This document shows positions 23,763-36,335 of a DNA stretch of 64,000 bases, piece after piece. The stretch is from Gnetum montanum. Lineage: Eukaryota; Streptophyta; Gnetopsida; Gnetales; Gnetaceae. Within the stretch, counting starts at the first letter, position 1; the number at the start of each line of letters is the position of its first letter. The translations under genes were made by a program, and so were the position numbers. Under the pieces are notes generated by a model, which searched no databases, had not been told where the DNA came from, and saw nothing but the letters and a program-made list of their open reading frames with translations. The stretch spans positions 45,733 to 109,732 of the forward strand of contig MNCI01028925.1 in assembly GCA_015680685.1 (NCBI GenBank). The letters are read 5' to 3'.

Positions 23763-24073
23763 TTTAGGCCACTGTAGGCTGTTAATAGTTTAAAGCCATT
23801 TTGGGCTGGACCATCGTAAGCGTAAAATGGAAAAGAAAATTTCAAATTTTAGGCCGTAGTGGGCTACAACTAGTTTAAGGTCATTTTGGGCTGGGCCATC
23901 GTAAGCATAAAGGGGTATATTATGTTTGCTAGTTTTAGGCTGTAGCAGGCTACAACTTCTTTAAGGCCATTTCAGGTCAGGCTATCGTAAGTGTAAAAGA
24001 ATAAATCTCATTTGCTAGTTTTAGGCCATAGCAGGCCGCAACTAGTTTAAGGCCATTTTGAGCCATGGTGCAT
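23763..24073. repeat. GGCC-rich tandem array between convergent genes of element A
   Basis: About 3.6 units of roughly 85 bp. Each begins TTTTAGGCC, has GGGCTACAAC-like sequence, then AGTTTAAGGCCATTTTGGGC and a CCATCGTAAGCGTAAA-like end. Units contain short inverted GGCC/GGCT arms. The array lies 118 bp past the stop of the plus-strand gene and about 220 bp past the protease of the minus-strand element. Related arrays sit at the same relative place in elements B and C. Confidence 0.8.
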
Positions 24074-24290
24074 ATGAATGAAGCGTAATAAGGACATTGT
24101 GAAAAGAGAGAGTGTAAATTGCATAACAGTAAACCACATGGACTAATGTGACATGTCACGCTAATGTGTTCATTCACTAGCTTCGCAGTTGCTTATTAAT
24201 TGTTTTTAGTTTTGGTGATGCATATGGACAAGGAGGTTTATTACTCCATTCCTCTACGCCACCATCTTCCTCTTGAAAAGGTAGTTCAGC

Positions 24291-25740
24291 CTAGATCAAG
24301 CTATCATTAGCCACTTTTTTGGCTTGTTCAAATAGTGGGACAGGAGACTGATCTTCAAGGATTTCGATTTTTGAACCCTGTTGCATTTCTATGTTATTAA
24401 GAACCTGAGGGATCGTCTTATTATGATGGATGATCACCTCCGCTCTTGTGTAGGGAAAATGGATCTCCTGATGGATGAGTGATGAGACTGCCCTTAGTTG
24501 ATCCAACCAGGATCTCCCCAAGATTAAATTGAAACCAAGCATCTCCTCAATGATGATAAACATTACATTTATGGGGAATTGGTCCCCCACTATGAATTTG
24601 ATGTGTATTGTTCCTTTGACTTGCACTCATGCTCCATTGAATGGTTTTAAATAGGACATTGTTGTCGGAATGATCTGGTCGATCAAACCTAGTTTATCCA
24701 CTATGGGGTATGGAATGCCTCGTCATCCACATGTACTCTCCGGATTCATTATTGGCCAACCCAAATAGTGATGAACATAGGTAGTGTTGTCACTTGACCC
24801 TTCTCTGGATCATCCTTAATGTATTCATCATGAAAAGTCAATAGGGAAGGCTGGGGTTGTTCAGCAGCAAGGGGAAGCATGATGGAGTGGATCACTTCTT
24901 CATCTGCTGGCAAGCTCTTGTCCATGTATATGGACGTTAACATGCAAACGATGGTGTCACGATGCTTTTGTGACATCATCAGCAAGTCATAAAGGCTCAA
25001 CATTGTATCTTTTTGTTTTAGAGCTTTCTTAACTTGCATAAAAGCATCAAGGAGATCATGTCCATGATCTGGTTGTTTATCACCCTTCTCTTCTTCCATT
25101 TGTCCCAGGAGATGAATCTCTCGGGGTGGAATGGTTTCTGTTTTAGGACTACATTTTCTTGGGTTCGGAGAAGATGGTTGTGTTTGCGTAGTGTCATCTT
25201 CGTTAGAGGACAAGGCTGACGGTGCCGAGGCAAGGGGCATAGGCCTGGGAAACCCCAGCATAATTCCATCCTTGGTTGTATCAGCTTTCATATGCCCTTC
25301 TCCTTTCCTTTTGGGTTGTGATTGAGGCATCAACTTAGAAATTTTCCCCTACGTAGCAAGAGCAACTGACGGCCTTGGCACCCTAATGACAAAGGGTTCC
25401 CTAGGTGTGGGTGTAGGCTAAGCCGTACCTTTATTGATAGTGGGTTGTGGAATGAAGGTAGGAGATGGGACCTGGAGAATGAAGTTTTGTTGCTAAGCCA
25501 CACTCATCGATGTTGATGGGTTTGTCGTCTGAGATAGGCGATGAGGTACGTGTAGCACAAAGGGTTGTTTTGGTTGTGCTTGGCCATCGCCCTCTATACT
25601 CACCACATTGATAGTGTGCCCTGCATTATTTATGTTTAATAGATCTTGGTACATGTGCATGGATTGGTTTTCTAGATAGACCAGACTAGTACTGTCTAAG
25701 ATCAGTTTACCTTGATCGATCATGCATTGAATGTCATCTT
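24291..25740 (-). pseudogene. gag-protease linker and protease of element A
   Basis: A Pro/Gln-rich linker (25,740-24,900) includes VKKALKQKDTMLSLYDLLMM, a block also found in element C. The protease active-site region near 24,680 reads VHVDDEAF, then a frameshift, then IVDKLGLIDQI. The fold continues in the 24,626-24,291 frame with FPINVMFIIIEE and LGFNLILGRSWLDQL. Elements B and C have VHVDDG at the active site, so the Glu here is a secondary change. The enzyme would process Gag-Pol. Confidence 0.8.
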
Positions 25741-27924
25741 TTAATGCCTAGTAGTAATCCATGTCATGACCACACAACTGGTGATAGTCACAAAAAAGGT
25801 CTAGCCTAAAGTTTTTGGGGACTGGTGGTTTGTTTGGCAGGGCCAAGGAGGTATACTTAAGCAGCTCGTAATGGCATCTATGGCATTTCAAACCTTCCTT
25901 AAACACTTTCTTATGTTGAATATGGAAAGTTCCCAGTAATTTCTTTAGAAGTTCTGAAGGCTTTACAGGTAGAGCCACATATTTTGAATAGTCTTTACGC
26001 TCAAAATTAGGCTTCGGCTGTGGAAATGTCTTAGGGATGGACGAAGTTTCCTGGTCGACGCTGTTTGAGCTAGTTGTGGGCTCAGCAGGCACCGAAGGTG
26101 CTTTCCTGTTGTTATTTTTCTTCTTGGCTCCTTTAGCTACCACTGCTACATTTTTTGTCGTAGCTTTTCCCTTGTCTTTACCCTTGTTGTGGGCATTTTT
26201 ATAGACCACATATGCTGGGTCTCTGCTAGCCTCAATCGCTTCTTGAATGCTCTTAGTCTGAGTGAAGGCTTGGCTGAGGGAGAGGGGAGTGAGGTAATAT
26301 AGTTTGGACTTAATGAAGTCGTTGATTGCCCCCTTGAAGATGGCTAACAGATGAAACTCCATGATGGGTTCATGAATTTCATTCAAGGTTATGCTCCACC
26401 GCTGTATAAAATTTTGGACTGGCTCGAGCGGATCTTGTTTAACTCCCATGAGCTGATCTAGCATGATCTCTAGTTTCAAGTTGTATTGAAACGAGTCACA
26501 AACTGAGTTAACAACTCTTCCAAAGTTGAGATGAAAGAGCATGGAAGTGGTTGATACTAGTCTAAAGCTTTACCCGTTAGGGACATAGCAAAGACACGGA
26601 TGATGGTGTGTGGCCATTGTTGCAATAACAATGAATTTGACCTAAAGGTGACTATATGGCTGTTGAGATTGCCTTCCCCATTGTATTTTGTAAAATGGGG
26701 GAGTGGCATCCTAGGAGGCAACGACAAAATAGGCACTGCTGGGCTAACAGGATCGTCATGGTAAAAATCCATGACCTGTATTATGTTAGAATCAGTAGCC
26801 TTAAGGTGTTTAACTTCATCAGTAAGGATCTGAATAAGCTGGAAAGCTTGATCCATACCTTTAGACAAAGAGATTGTTTGTGGTATTGTAGGATGAGCCA
26901 TGCTGGGTGGTGCAATAGGGGTGGAAGCTTGGCCTATGTGCAATGTTATTGGGATTGCCCCTGTAGGCAGTGCCGCTTCTGACATCCACCACCTAGTAGG
27001 TGCTGCAAATGGGGCAGCCGTCGCTGGCTGTGCCATGGGATACATTGTTTGTGTAGCTTGGGGCATGGAAAATGCCCCTATAGTGGGGTTTAGCACCTGC
27101 AGGATTTGGTGCCGATGATGAGTGAGATGAGACATCTACGTAGGTTGTGCTAAAAAGGATGATGTGTTTGGAGCCCACCATGCTGTAGTGGCGGGTCCTA
27201 TTGTATGAGCTGGGATGAATGCAAGAGCTTCATGTAATTGCAAAATAAGCACTATGTTCACATATGGTGATGTAGTCGTGGGTATATGGTGAGATGGGTT
27301 GGCCAATTGTGACTACGGAGGGATAGTCTATAAAGGAATACTACTCAGGAGGGTATCCAGAGAGAAAAAATGTCATTGGGCATTATGCACCACACGGTCG
27401 ATGATAGTAAATGATAATGGTGTAGTAACCATAAACAGCGGGTTTACACGAGATGCGGTGGAGGGAGAAGCCAAGAAAAAGCTAGCGTGACTACCTCCCT
27501 CGGACTGGAGGTCTAAATCTTCTTGCCCATCGTGGGATGCCTCATCATGGAACATCTCATCTCATTGTTCCGCTGACACCTTGGCCATTAACAGTTTGTC
27601 CAACATCCACTGTTGCTAATCTGTTAAATGTATGGAAGCATTAGGCGAAGGAACAAATTCCTTCCCGTTACAATAGATGAACTCGTATTCACTTTTTTCT
27701 TCAAGTTCTTGTGGATACATGGGAAAATTTGCCACAATTTTAGCATAGAGGAAATTATAATGTTCCCTGTGCTGGGTGTGTCCCTCAGGCTCTTTATTTT
27801 GGAGCCTGAGGGATCGGCGTGGTTGCATTGGACTGGTTGGTAGCTCGACCACAGGAGGCGTAACTTGCAGCATCCAAGGATCCTTGAGGTTAGCAGTGTC
27901 AATAGCGGTGGTTGATGCAGCCAT
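25740..27924 (-). pseudogene. gag: gag of element A
   Basis: Starts at MAASTTAIDTANLK (27,924) and continues through LEEKSEYEFIYCNG, a long Pro/Ala/Thr-rich region, then the capsid-like core: MPLPHFTKYNGEGNLNSHI (about 26,690), LTGKALDWYQ, PLEPVQNFIQRWSITLNE (26,430) and AIFKGAINDFIKSKLYY (26,330). A Lys/Asn-rich stretch follows (26,180), then KCHRCHYELL and FCDYHQLCGHDMDYY near 25,760, a zinc-binding-like end. Stops are few; two long open stretches remain (27,135-26,557 and 26,542-25,748), so it is the best-preserved gag here. Confidence 0.88.
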
Positions 27925-28040
27925 TCTCTACGTGGCTCGAGAGTAATGACAACAAGGATAAAGATCGCAGGGATAGAGGCAAGCTAAGGCGAAAATAAAT
28001 GGGCTTTCTACCCTGCAGGATTCCAGAGGAATCGTCGAAG
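27925..28040 (-). other. 5' leader and possible primer site of element A
   Basis: 116 bp between the LTR end and gag. Immediately after the LTR the minus strand reads TTCGACGATTCCTCTGGAAT, a plausible but decayed primer-binding site; I cannot name the tRNA with confidence. Confidence 0.4.
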
Positions 28041-29447
28041 TGACTGATCTACACCACACAATCTCGTAAACAACCATGGACGTATTACATTTACGTCGAT
28101 CGACAATGGGTATAGACAGCTTATAGGACTACTCGTGAAATGTGGATCGGATAGCTTACAGACAGCTTACAGAAAACTGTAACGATAGAAAATGATAGTT
28201 GCTGGAAACACCGAGTGAATTTCTATGTACACAGTTCCAACCCCAAATCCGTGCAAGGGTCGTGCTGGAGAAAACAAATCTAAGATGCCCTGAACGGTCT
28301 TGTCGATTAGACATGGACTTACTTAGTTAGTAAATTTTGTAATGATTGGATCACAAAATGATGATTTCAATGTGAAGGTATAATATCGATTGACAGGAAA
28401 AATGAGATCTTCTCTAAGATCAGGTCTTGAAGATAGTGATAACAATGTAAACGATGCAAAACAATTGTAAAATCAATGTAAGTAAAATGCAACAAATTGA
28501 ATTTGGAGAATGTATGATCCCAAAAATTGGGATTGAACTTATAGATAAATATATTGAATATAATGGTTGCAAGAGGCCTTCAGTTTAGATGAAGTGCATG
28601 TCAAGAGCAAAAAAGCTATTCAAAGATAAAACAAGCAAAGGCCAATCTACCTTGTTCTAGCCAATCTGGGTGCAAGGGAGTTAGGCTTGAAGCAAAGTGT
28701 CTGTCAACTTGAAGTTTCTAGTCAAAATTTTCTCTCTATCACTATTGATGCCCTTCTCGTCATCTCGCCAATTTTGTTTTTTGCCAATGCTTTCAAAAAA
28801 TTGCTAACCCTTTGATCCTCGTCAACTAGGGTATTTATAATATTAGGGTTAAGAGAACAATGCGGTTTAGATTAGGCGTGTCCTAGGCCCACAAAATACT
28901 ATTGACCTGATGTGTCATAGCTGAAGCTTGTGGCGTTATGCTATGTTACACTCTAAAGCGTAGTATAGCGTAATCACCCCTTAAGAAGATAGTTTATTTG
29001 AGTTTGTCTCTTGTGTTGAATGAATTGTTCTATGATTACATTGTGCTACGCTAGAAAGCATATCGTAGCGTAATTACTGCCACTACCTGAATTTCATTAC
29101 TTTTTTCGCTGCAGATAAGTTAACTGCACTGCTTGCTTTACATATTGTTATGCTGCGTAGTGTAACATGGCGTAATATGACAACAGTTAAGATTTTTGAT
29201 CATGGACAACTTTCAAAATTGAAGTGTTGCAACTATGCATCCCTTGATCTATTTTGTCTTCTAGAGTCCACTACGCTGAGACACATAGTGTAACCGGCCC
29301 TTAGCCGAAAAAGGAAACTTGTTGAGATGTGCCACTGTTTCCAATGTTTCCACCACCTGGATGTTTTGATGCTGCCTTTGTGCAAGTCTTTGCCTGAACT
29401 TCGAGACTTTGCTGAATCATTGATGTCTTGAAATTCATGGTGTTTCA
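28041..29447 (-). repeat. 5' LTR of element A
   Basis: On the minus strand it starts TGAAACACC (29,447), as does the LTR of element B, and ends in CA at 28,041. A TATA-like ATTATAAATAC lies near 28,840. U3 contains four clusters of GCGTA/TACGC-type inverted motifs (28,932-28,972; 29,042-29,073; 29,150-29,175; 29,262-29,295). No second copy is in the window, so the boundaries are inferred from the ends and from element B. Confidence 0.6.
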
Positions 29448-30626
29448 ATAGCACTATTGTAAGGTTCTCTTCTATGGTCCATTCTCTCCATGAGTGGGGA
29501 ATTATACATGGGATAAACCTACATCTTTTGGAATAACTGGCAAGAAGAGGAAATTTTCAAAATATAGGATGCCACCATCTCCTACTTGGTTGAGGCTATT
29601 GTTGAAGCGCTCAAATTTCCAAACATCAGGGTAAAGCTAGTAGATATCTCTATTCAAGGAATCCTTAGGCAAAGAAATAATGGATTTAGCAATGCTATGG
29701 AGAGGGCCATATAGAGTAAAATATCCTAACCAAGGCATAAAGAGCCTACTTGAAGATTGCAGCCTGTCACCTTAATCTCACAGTGAGGCCAAGTAAGGTG
29801 AATACCTTTTCCACTAGGGCATGTGTAACTCTAAGCAAAAAAATCTAGGTCAATGTTTCCTAGCTCACCTTACTAGAAATCAAAAAGCATTTTACAAGAA
29901 ATGAGAAGAGTAGAAAGATGCTTTCCTTTTTCTTCCTCATTTGAAAACTATGCAAGATGGGAGGCATAGTTCATTATACTAATGATGTGCTTCGTAAGGC
30001 ACCTACGATATCATGGTAGGAGATGATTAAAGAAAAGTTACCTACCAAGCTTTAGGAAGAGGAGTTGCTACCTTCACCACCACATACATCATCAAAGATG
30101 ACACCTAAAATCATAGTAATTGCTAAATGCCTAAGGAAGCTTAGCAAACAATAATTGTAATAACAATCCTATAGAGGTTATGATGAACATTTCATGCACC
30201 ATCCATCCATGAGCCATATTAATAAGATCACAAAGATCATCATCTAGTCAAAAAATGAAATGACCTATTATTTGCCTTATGAAGAGACCATACTCTTGCT
30301 CATACTAATCGTAGTATTAGAGAAGTCATTATGTTTATTCTAGGACAAGCATTCCCCAAATCTCTAAAAATGTAGCACCCTTCTTTGTTATGCTTAAAAA
30401 GGAGGAAGAAGTAATACTTGGTGATGTCACACAAGGGCTAGGAGGGCTATAGTAGAGATGGTTGCAAATAGAATTGATAAATCTATAAGTACTCTTATAG
30501 CATTTATCCTTAATATTTCTACTAAGGTAGACGTACAAATGTCTATATGAGTGATGAGCAAGGAAATAAGTACAACTCAGCATGAAGAAATGCTAGAGTG
30601 ACTTTTCAAAGTTGGACACCCTATAA
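29448..30626 (+). pseudogene. decayed coding-like tract left of element B, unassigned
   Basis: Short plus-strand frames alternate with stops and shifts. Readable pieces include SIREVIMFILGQAFPKSLKM (about 30,312) and ISTTQHEEMLE (30,565). The composition differs from the simple AT-rich spacers, suggesting an old gene or retroelement segment. It may continue at 41,009 on the far side of element B. No family is recognised. Confidence 0.3.
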
Positions 30627-31699
30627 TGATGGAAAAAATTGGTACTAAAAAATCCAAATAATCCATGTAAAATAATTTAACCCTAAGATCCATGAGCCTC
30701 AAAAGGATTTGAGGTGCCTTAGGTGATCTTGCTAATAACCTAACTATTGAAAACTTTATTACCAAGCAATATAAACAATGAATTGAAATGTGTAAAATAG
30801 TAGTGTTGGATTGAGTGTAGAGAGAGAGGAAAACAATGTGGACAAAATATAAAATAAAAATTTATATTAAATGATATGAAAAATTATAAAAATAGAGATT
30901 TAGGAAGGTATAGATAAAGGATTTCAAAATCCTAAGAATATATAAAATATCTTTAAAATTTGATGTAGGAGACAAGGTGTGTTCTATCACTAACTTTTCA
31001 CTCATCTTTTTCAATCAATTTGCACCATAATACATGCTCCTACAAGGTCTCTTTTTCTTGAGAAATCTACACTAAAGAGGCTACAAAATGCTATGAATAT
31101 GCTTCCAAGATATCTTTTCTTTATGTTAAAAAAAAGATATACCAAAAGATTTTGTTGAAAGGATGCTCTACCGAGAGATTTCCCAAAACATTGTTTTCAA
31201 AAATCCTAAAAATCATATTTAATTTAACATAAATAAGCTTTGAATTCATTACTCTTGTGTTAGTTACACTTCCATATGTTTTCTAGATCGTTACATGGTA
31301 CTTTTATATCATTTTCATAGCTTAAAACTATAGTTCATGGGTCACTAGCATTTTTGAATTCTCCCATTACATTGGATAGTATTTTGGACTATTTTCATGG
31401 CCTAAAACTCAAGTGTATGTGCCACTAGTGTTTTTGACATTTTGTGCTACAATTGGCAGCATATTTATCATTTTTCCTCTAATATGCTTACATAATGAAA
31501 TTCATAGCTTGTTGGCCATGAATTTCATTTTACATATTAAAAAGTAGTCCATAATTTGGCTAAAACAGGACCTTAGGACAAAATTTTTAATGGAAGTCAA
31601 GGCATTTTTATTTGGTTTTGAATCTTATCAAATTACATGGTAAAAACTGGGTCACAAGGTTTTCTTGTTTGAAAAATAAATTTTCTTTGAGGTGTTTCA
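30627..31699 (-). repeat. 3' LTR of element B
   Basis: 1.07 kb aligning along its length with 39,923-41,008, with perhaps one difference in five or six bases by eye. On the minus strand it starts TGAAACACC and ends near CCATCA. Shared landmarks include TAATATGCTTRCATAATGAA near 31,483 and 40,789. Confidence 0.85.
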
Positions 31700-31712
31700 T
31701 TAGCCCCTATTT
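31700..31712 (-). other. polypurine tract of element B
   Basis: The minus strand reads AAATAGGGGCTAA directly before the TGAAACACC LTR start. This fixes the element's orientation. Confidence 0.6.
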
Positions 31713-33589
31713 GTTGATGTTTTGAGGATTAATGCAAAAGACATCAACAAAGAATGCAAAAAATTGCCACAAATTCATCAATTCATCACCAATGCTTCCT
31801 CTCCACACTTAATTCTGCAACTATTGAATAATGTTAAATAGTGCTTGTGATGATGAACTAGGGTCAAAATAGGATTTCAAGAACTTGAGGTGAGAGAATG
31901 GCTACATTAGCCATTCAAATTATTACATGAGCTAATGAAGAGTCCCAAATGTTTTGGTATCATGGTTTTGGCATAGTGGTAACATGTTTGCTAAATGAAA
32001 AGGTCTTCATGCTTCATGCTTGAACTATTGGTCACTTGGTGATGTTTAGAGGACCTAGCAATTTTCTCTTAAGCTTCTTTTTCCATTTAACTCTCTTCAT
32101 TTTATTTTAGAGAAATTTTTTTCACTTTAAGCTACATTGGCCTCTTGGCTATCTTGGTATTTCCTCCCACTTTATTTTGTTTTTCTCATAGGAGTGAAAC
32201 CTTCAATGGGTTTTAATGCCAAGGCTGAATTTTTGTTATGTCACTAAATAAAATGTGTTTAATTTAGCAAACTAATTGGTAGAGAATGCAAAATAATGTC
32301 ACATGGCTATGGTATATAAATGTCAAACATAGGTTTTCATTTTTAGCAAGGTAAGGAGGGCTAAAACTTGGTTATAGGGTTATGGCTTAGAAGGAATAAC
32401 AAAAGTGATGTGAGGAAAGAACTATTGGCAAGATTGAACAAGCTAGTCAAATCTTATGTATCGAGATCATGTGGTAACTCACCACTATGGTGAATCATAC
32501 CTCTATGATGACTTCAAGCTTAGCCTATAAGCATAACTCTAGGAGGAGAAGAAAACAAGTCAAAGAGTTCATGTGATTACAAGAGGTACTTGAGGTTACA
32601 AGAAAATATAGGTCACTATTGGTTACAAGTAGTTGAATATGAGAACTATGTGTCTTTCTTTGCAAATTCATACAAATTTTGCAATTTTCTGGGATGCCAA
32701 AAAGATAGAAGCTCATGCAAACTTACTTATTGTAGGCTACAAAGATTCATCAATTCCAAGTATTCATTCAAATATGCAAACAAAGGCCAACAACACTAAA
32801 AGAAAACATGTCATTGTTAGATGTAAATAAGGTCATGTGAAGGATTTAATATTTTCATTTTATGGTTTTTGATGACATCCTAAGCATACTAAGGTTCTAG
32901 TGAGGAACTTGATTTTAGGGTTATTTCCTTACCATTGTGGATTGAAATGGGGAATTTGATAAGGGAATCCTTTGTGATGTTTCTGACCTCAAGGTGAAGA
33001 GTATTCAAGCCATTCTAGGGCATTAAAGCTATATGGTAAATAGACTTACAAGATTTAGGTTTAGGCATTCAAGTTCAAGTTAGTCAAATGACATCACCAA
33101 AAGGATATACTTAGCTTCAAAGGTTGGTCGCATTACTTCCTCATCTTCCTAGCTCAATCTTGCATATCCACATAATCACATCAAGTGGCATTTGCATGAT
33201 ATAATTGTTAACCAATGTTAAAATAATGCAAAATAATATAATAATAGAGAAAAACAAAGAAAAATAGGATCAAAATGAAGTAAACCAAGATAAAACAAGA
33301 CAAAATATGATGCCAAAAAAGCAAAAACAAGATCAAAATAAGGTTAAAACAAAGTAAAATATGACAAAAAATGTTAAAACAAGATCAAGTGAAACAATGC
33401 ACAACAATGAAAAAATAAAGTAATAAATAATATTACTTATGTTTAAAGTCAATTTGTTGTTAAAATGAGAAAAAATATAATGAAAACATGTCATAAATGG
33501 GTAAAATAATGGATTTTTATGTTAAATGAGCCACAAAAAGCTAAGTATTCATATCCATCATGTGGAAGGTAGTGGGACAACATGTAAGC
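31713..33589. other. non-coding interior of element B
   Basis: No convincing frame. A hairpin-forming sequence lies at 31,710-31,751 next to the polypurine tract, and an A-rich run of AAAACAAGATCAAAAT-like units lies at about 33,230-33,420. Confidence 0.5.
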
Positions 33590-34375
33590 ACCTTGAGATG
33601 TGTTCACAGCATATGAGATGAAGTCTGGCAATGTATGAGGTTAATTTCTTAGTCAATTTCCCATCCATAACTTGTGAGAACCTTGGTTAATTTTTTAGGC
33701 TATGTGGGACCCACTGGGCATCATATGGGAGTTGGATGGGTAGCATGTGAAGCAAGGAAAATTAATTTGAAAAAATATTTTAATGTATGAGATTAATTTC
33801 ATATCTAATTTCCCAACACTAACATGTGGAACACAAAGTATTTTTGCTCATGGTTTGTGGGATCCACCTATTGTTAAAAGTGATTGTATTGACAGCATGT
33901 GAGGCCTGGAAATCCAAAACCTTCATAAAAATAGCATATGAACTTAATTTCCTCCTTTATTTCCCCCTTCCTAGCATATGAGACAACATATAAAATGTTA
34001 GGTTATTTGGTTGTGCTTCATGGGGCCCACTCACCTCCAAATTTGACCATGTTTGTAGCATGTAGAATAGAAAAATTAAAATCTTCCACTAAAAGAAAAT
34101 GTATGGATCTAATTTCATTTTTTATTTTCCTTCCATAGCATGTAAAGTGAAGCTCTTGACATCTATGGAAAATTATTCATAGGATGTTGGAACTAGAAAG
34201 AAGACTGTGCATCAAACCCCAATGTAAGAAGCTAATTTCACAATTAATTTCCCTTGCCTAGCATGTGAGAACTAGACTTGGGATTATAAACCAATACACA
34301 CTACATGTAGAAGCTAATTTGACCTTTTTCTACCTCCTATGATTAGCATGTTATGGCAAACCCAAGGATTTTAAG
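33590..34375. repeat. degenerate tandem repeat, about 150-bp period, in element B
   Basis: Five to six units, each with a TTAATTTC...ATTTCCC block followed by TAGCATGTGAGA-like sequence (blocks near 33,640, 33,793, 33,938, 34,108, 34,235 and a weaker one near 34,315). It is strongly diverged. Confidence 0.6.
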
Positions 34376-35811
34376 CTTCTCTTTGCAGTAGTCATATGCA
34401 AAATTGTTGAAATATGGCAATTGTGGTGCAAAAAAATGGATTGACAAGCTAAAACCTAGGATTGGAAGAGATAGAGGAGGCATTAACGATAATATCAAGG
34501 CTTCTAAATCTATCTACATGTGAAATATCTTCATCAATTATTACTGGGTACCAGTTTTCCATTATTTTCTCTAGTTTTTTGCAAAATTGTAAAAACATTT
34601 TTCCACATCTAGGCCTATTTCAATAAGTATTTTACATTATAACTACATTGAATCTAGGATTTATATTTTTTGACTATCTTGGGGATGAGATTGGGAATTT
34701 TTTGCATTTTTAGCAAAGATTTGGGTTTTTTCCCAAACAAATCCATAGTGTTGATGTCGCATTTTGCCAATTTTCATAAAATTTTGATGTTTTTAGTAGG
34801 CTATGTGTGATGAGATTTTTAGGTTTCAATTGCATATAATTGTTGTTTAGGGCTTTTGGCTATCCTAGAGGTGGAATTGAATTTCTTGGACTTTTTTGAT
34901 AAAGATTTGGGCTTTTTCTTTATCTAGTATATAATGTTTTGGCTATAGGCTTGTTCTTTAGAATTTGTAGTTTTTCCTAGGCTAGACTAGTAGTGTTGGC
35001 AGGGTTTTGGCCACATATGATTAATGTCTTAAATCTCTGGGAAAGGTAGACACATTATAGAGGACTTTTGGATCAAGTTTGAATTTTTAAAATTTTTTAT
35101 GATTTTTCCAAGGTTGTTTCATTGCAAACTAGGATTTTTTAGGCTAAATTTTGACAAAAATTTGGGTTTTTTAGCACCTATATGTGCAACTATATTGATG
35201 AATCTAGGTTTTTTTAGCCATGTTCACTACATATGTGGTCAAAAATAATTTTTAAAATTTTTTCTAGGTTTTATCTAGCCGTTGGACTATATACTGGTCA
35301 ACTTGTGATTAGGATGTGAAGTTTTGAATTTTTTTCCTAGCTTATGTTGATAGCATTTTAGTGTTTGGGACTTTGATTAGGCATTCTATATTTTTTTTTT
35401 TCCAATCCCATGACCAATGTGTGAGTTCTTGTGTTCTATAAGAGTAGTGTGTGACACTCCCTAGACTAATGCAATAATGAATAGGGGACTTTGGAATTTT
35501 TAAACAAGGAAGAATGGCATCGTATGGGTTCCAAGAATTAGAAAATCTTGTTTTTTCTACTTCATTCTTCTTTCATTCTCAACATTGATCATTTTCCTAA
35601 ACTTTGAAGCCTATAATTTCAAGCATCTTGGTTTTCACAGGCACAATGCCATCAATTTTGGTCACTAGTTTCATGTAATTTTCATTATCATGAGGTTTCT
35701 AGTTTTCTTAGCAACTATTTGTTAAAATATCTAACTTAGTCAAATTTTGGTTTTGGTTTAAGTAGATAGGCCACATGTAAATACAAGAAAAGTAAGTAAA
35801 GACTATCCTAT
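34376..35811. other. T-rich interior of element B
   Basis: Repeated AAAATTTGGGTTTTTT-like and CTAGGTTTTT-like motifs; no frame longer than chance. Comparable sequence occurs at 48,444-49,370 in element C. Confidence 0.5.
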
Positions 35812-35905
35812 ATTACTAGTTTTAGGCCTTGGTAGGCCACAGGTTCACCAATTTCAGGCCTTGGTAGGTCACTAGTTTCAGGCCTTGCTAGGTAATGGTT
35901 TTTAG
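35812..35905. repeat. GGCC-rich tandem array of element B
   Basis: Three short units of AGTTTTAGGCCTTGGTAGGC type, period about 33 bp, in the same place relative to protease as the arrays of elements A and C. Confidence 0.7.
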
Positions 35906-36335
35906 TTTTTTCTAGCAAGTGTAAGATAATATGAAAATAAAATACATGAAAAAAATAAGAACTGAAACATAATACAAGGCTAAAAGTGTAAACAAACAAT
36001 CGTTGATAAAGGAACGCAAAATGTATCGATTGTGAATTTGTTGTTTGATCTTCAATAGATCAAGAAACTTATTTTCCATGATTATATGCTAACCATTCTT
36101 CTTGTTCAATATGGTAAGTAACAAGTGTCCTTTTTGATCATTTAATTTTGTAGAGTTGGAGATGTTAGCCTTGTTGTTGTTGTTGTTGTTAGTCCCAACT
36201 TAAATATAGGGGGGTTTCATCTTGAAACTCCATCTCTGAATCTTGTTCAATGTTGACATTATTAACATATGGCAAAAGCATGTTATTTCCATGAATGAAA
36301 ATTTTACCACCATCATACAAACAATGAATCTCTAG

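Larger units (their letters stand above)
16590..29447 (-). mobile_element. element A: Tat/Ogre-like Ty3/gypsy carrying an antisense multi-exon gene
   Basis: Reading right to left: LTR (29,447-28,041), leader, gag (27,924-about 25,740), linker and protease (25,740-24,291), GGCC-rich tandem array (24,073-23,763), a 4.5-kb gene on the opposite strand (23,645-19,159), pol linker, RT, RNase H and archaeal-type RNase H (18,575-16,590). It is cut before integrase and the 3' LTR is missing. The correct gag-protease-RT order on one strand suggests a single element. An alternative is two element fragments flanking a host gene by chance. The second RNase H is a hallmark of the Tat group, and Ogre elements are known to separate gag-protease from RT with an intron. 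Confidence 0.7.

Noticed and set aside
23763-24073. CRISPR-like repeat array
   Set aside because: Units are diverged, contiguous and without unique spacers, and the genome is eukaryotic; this is a tandem array.
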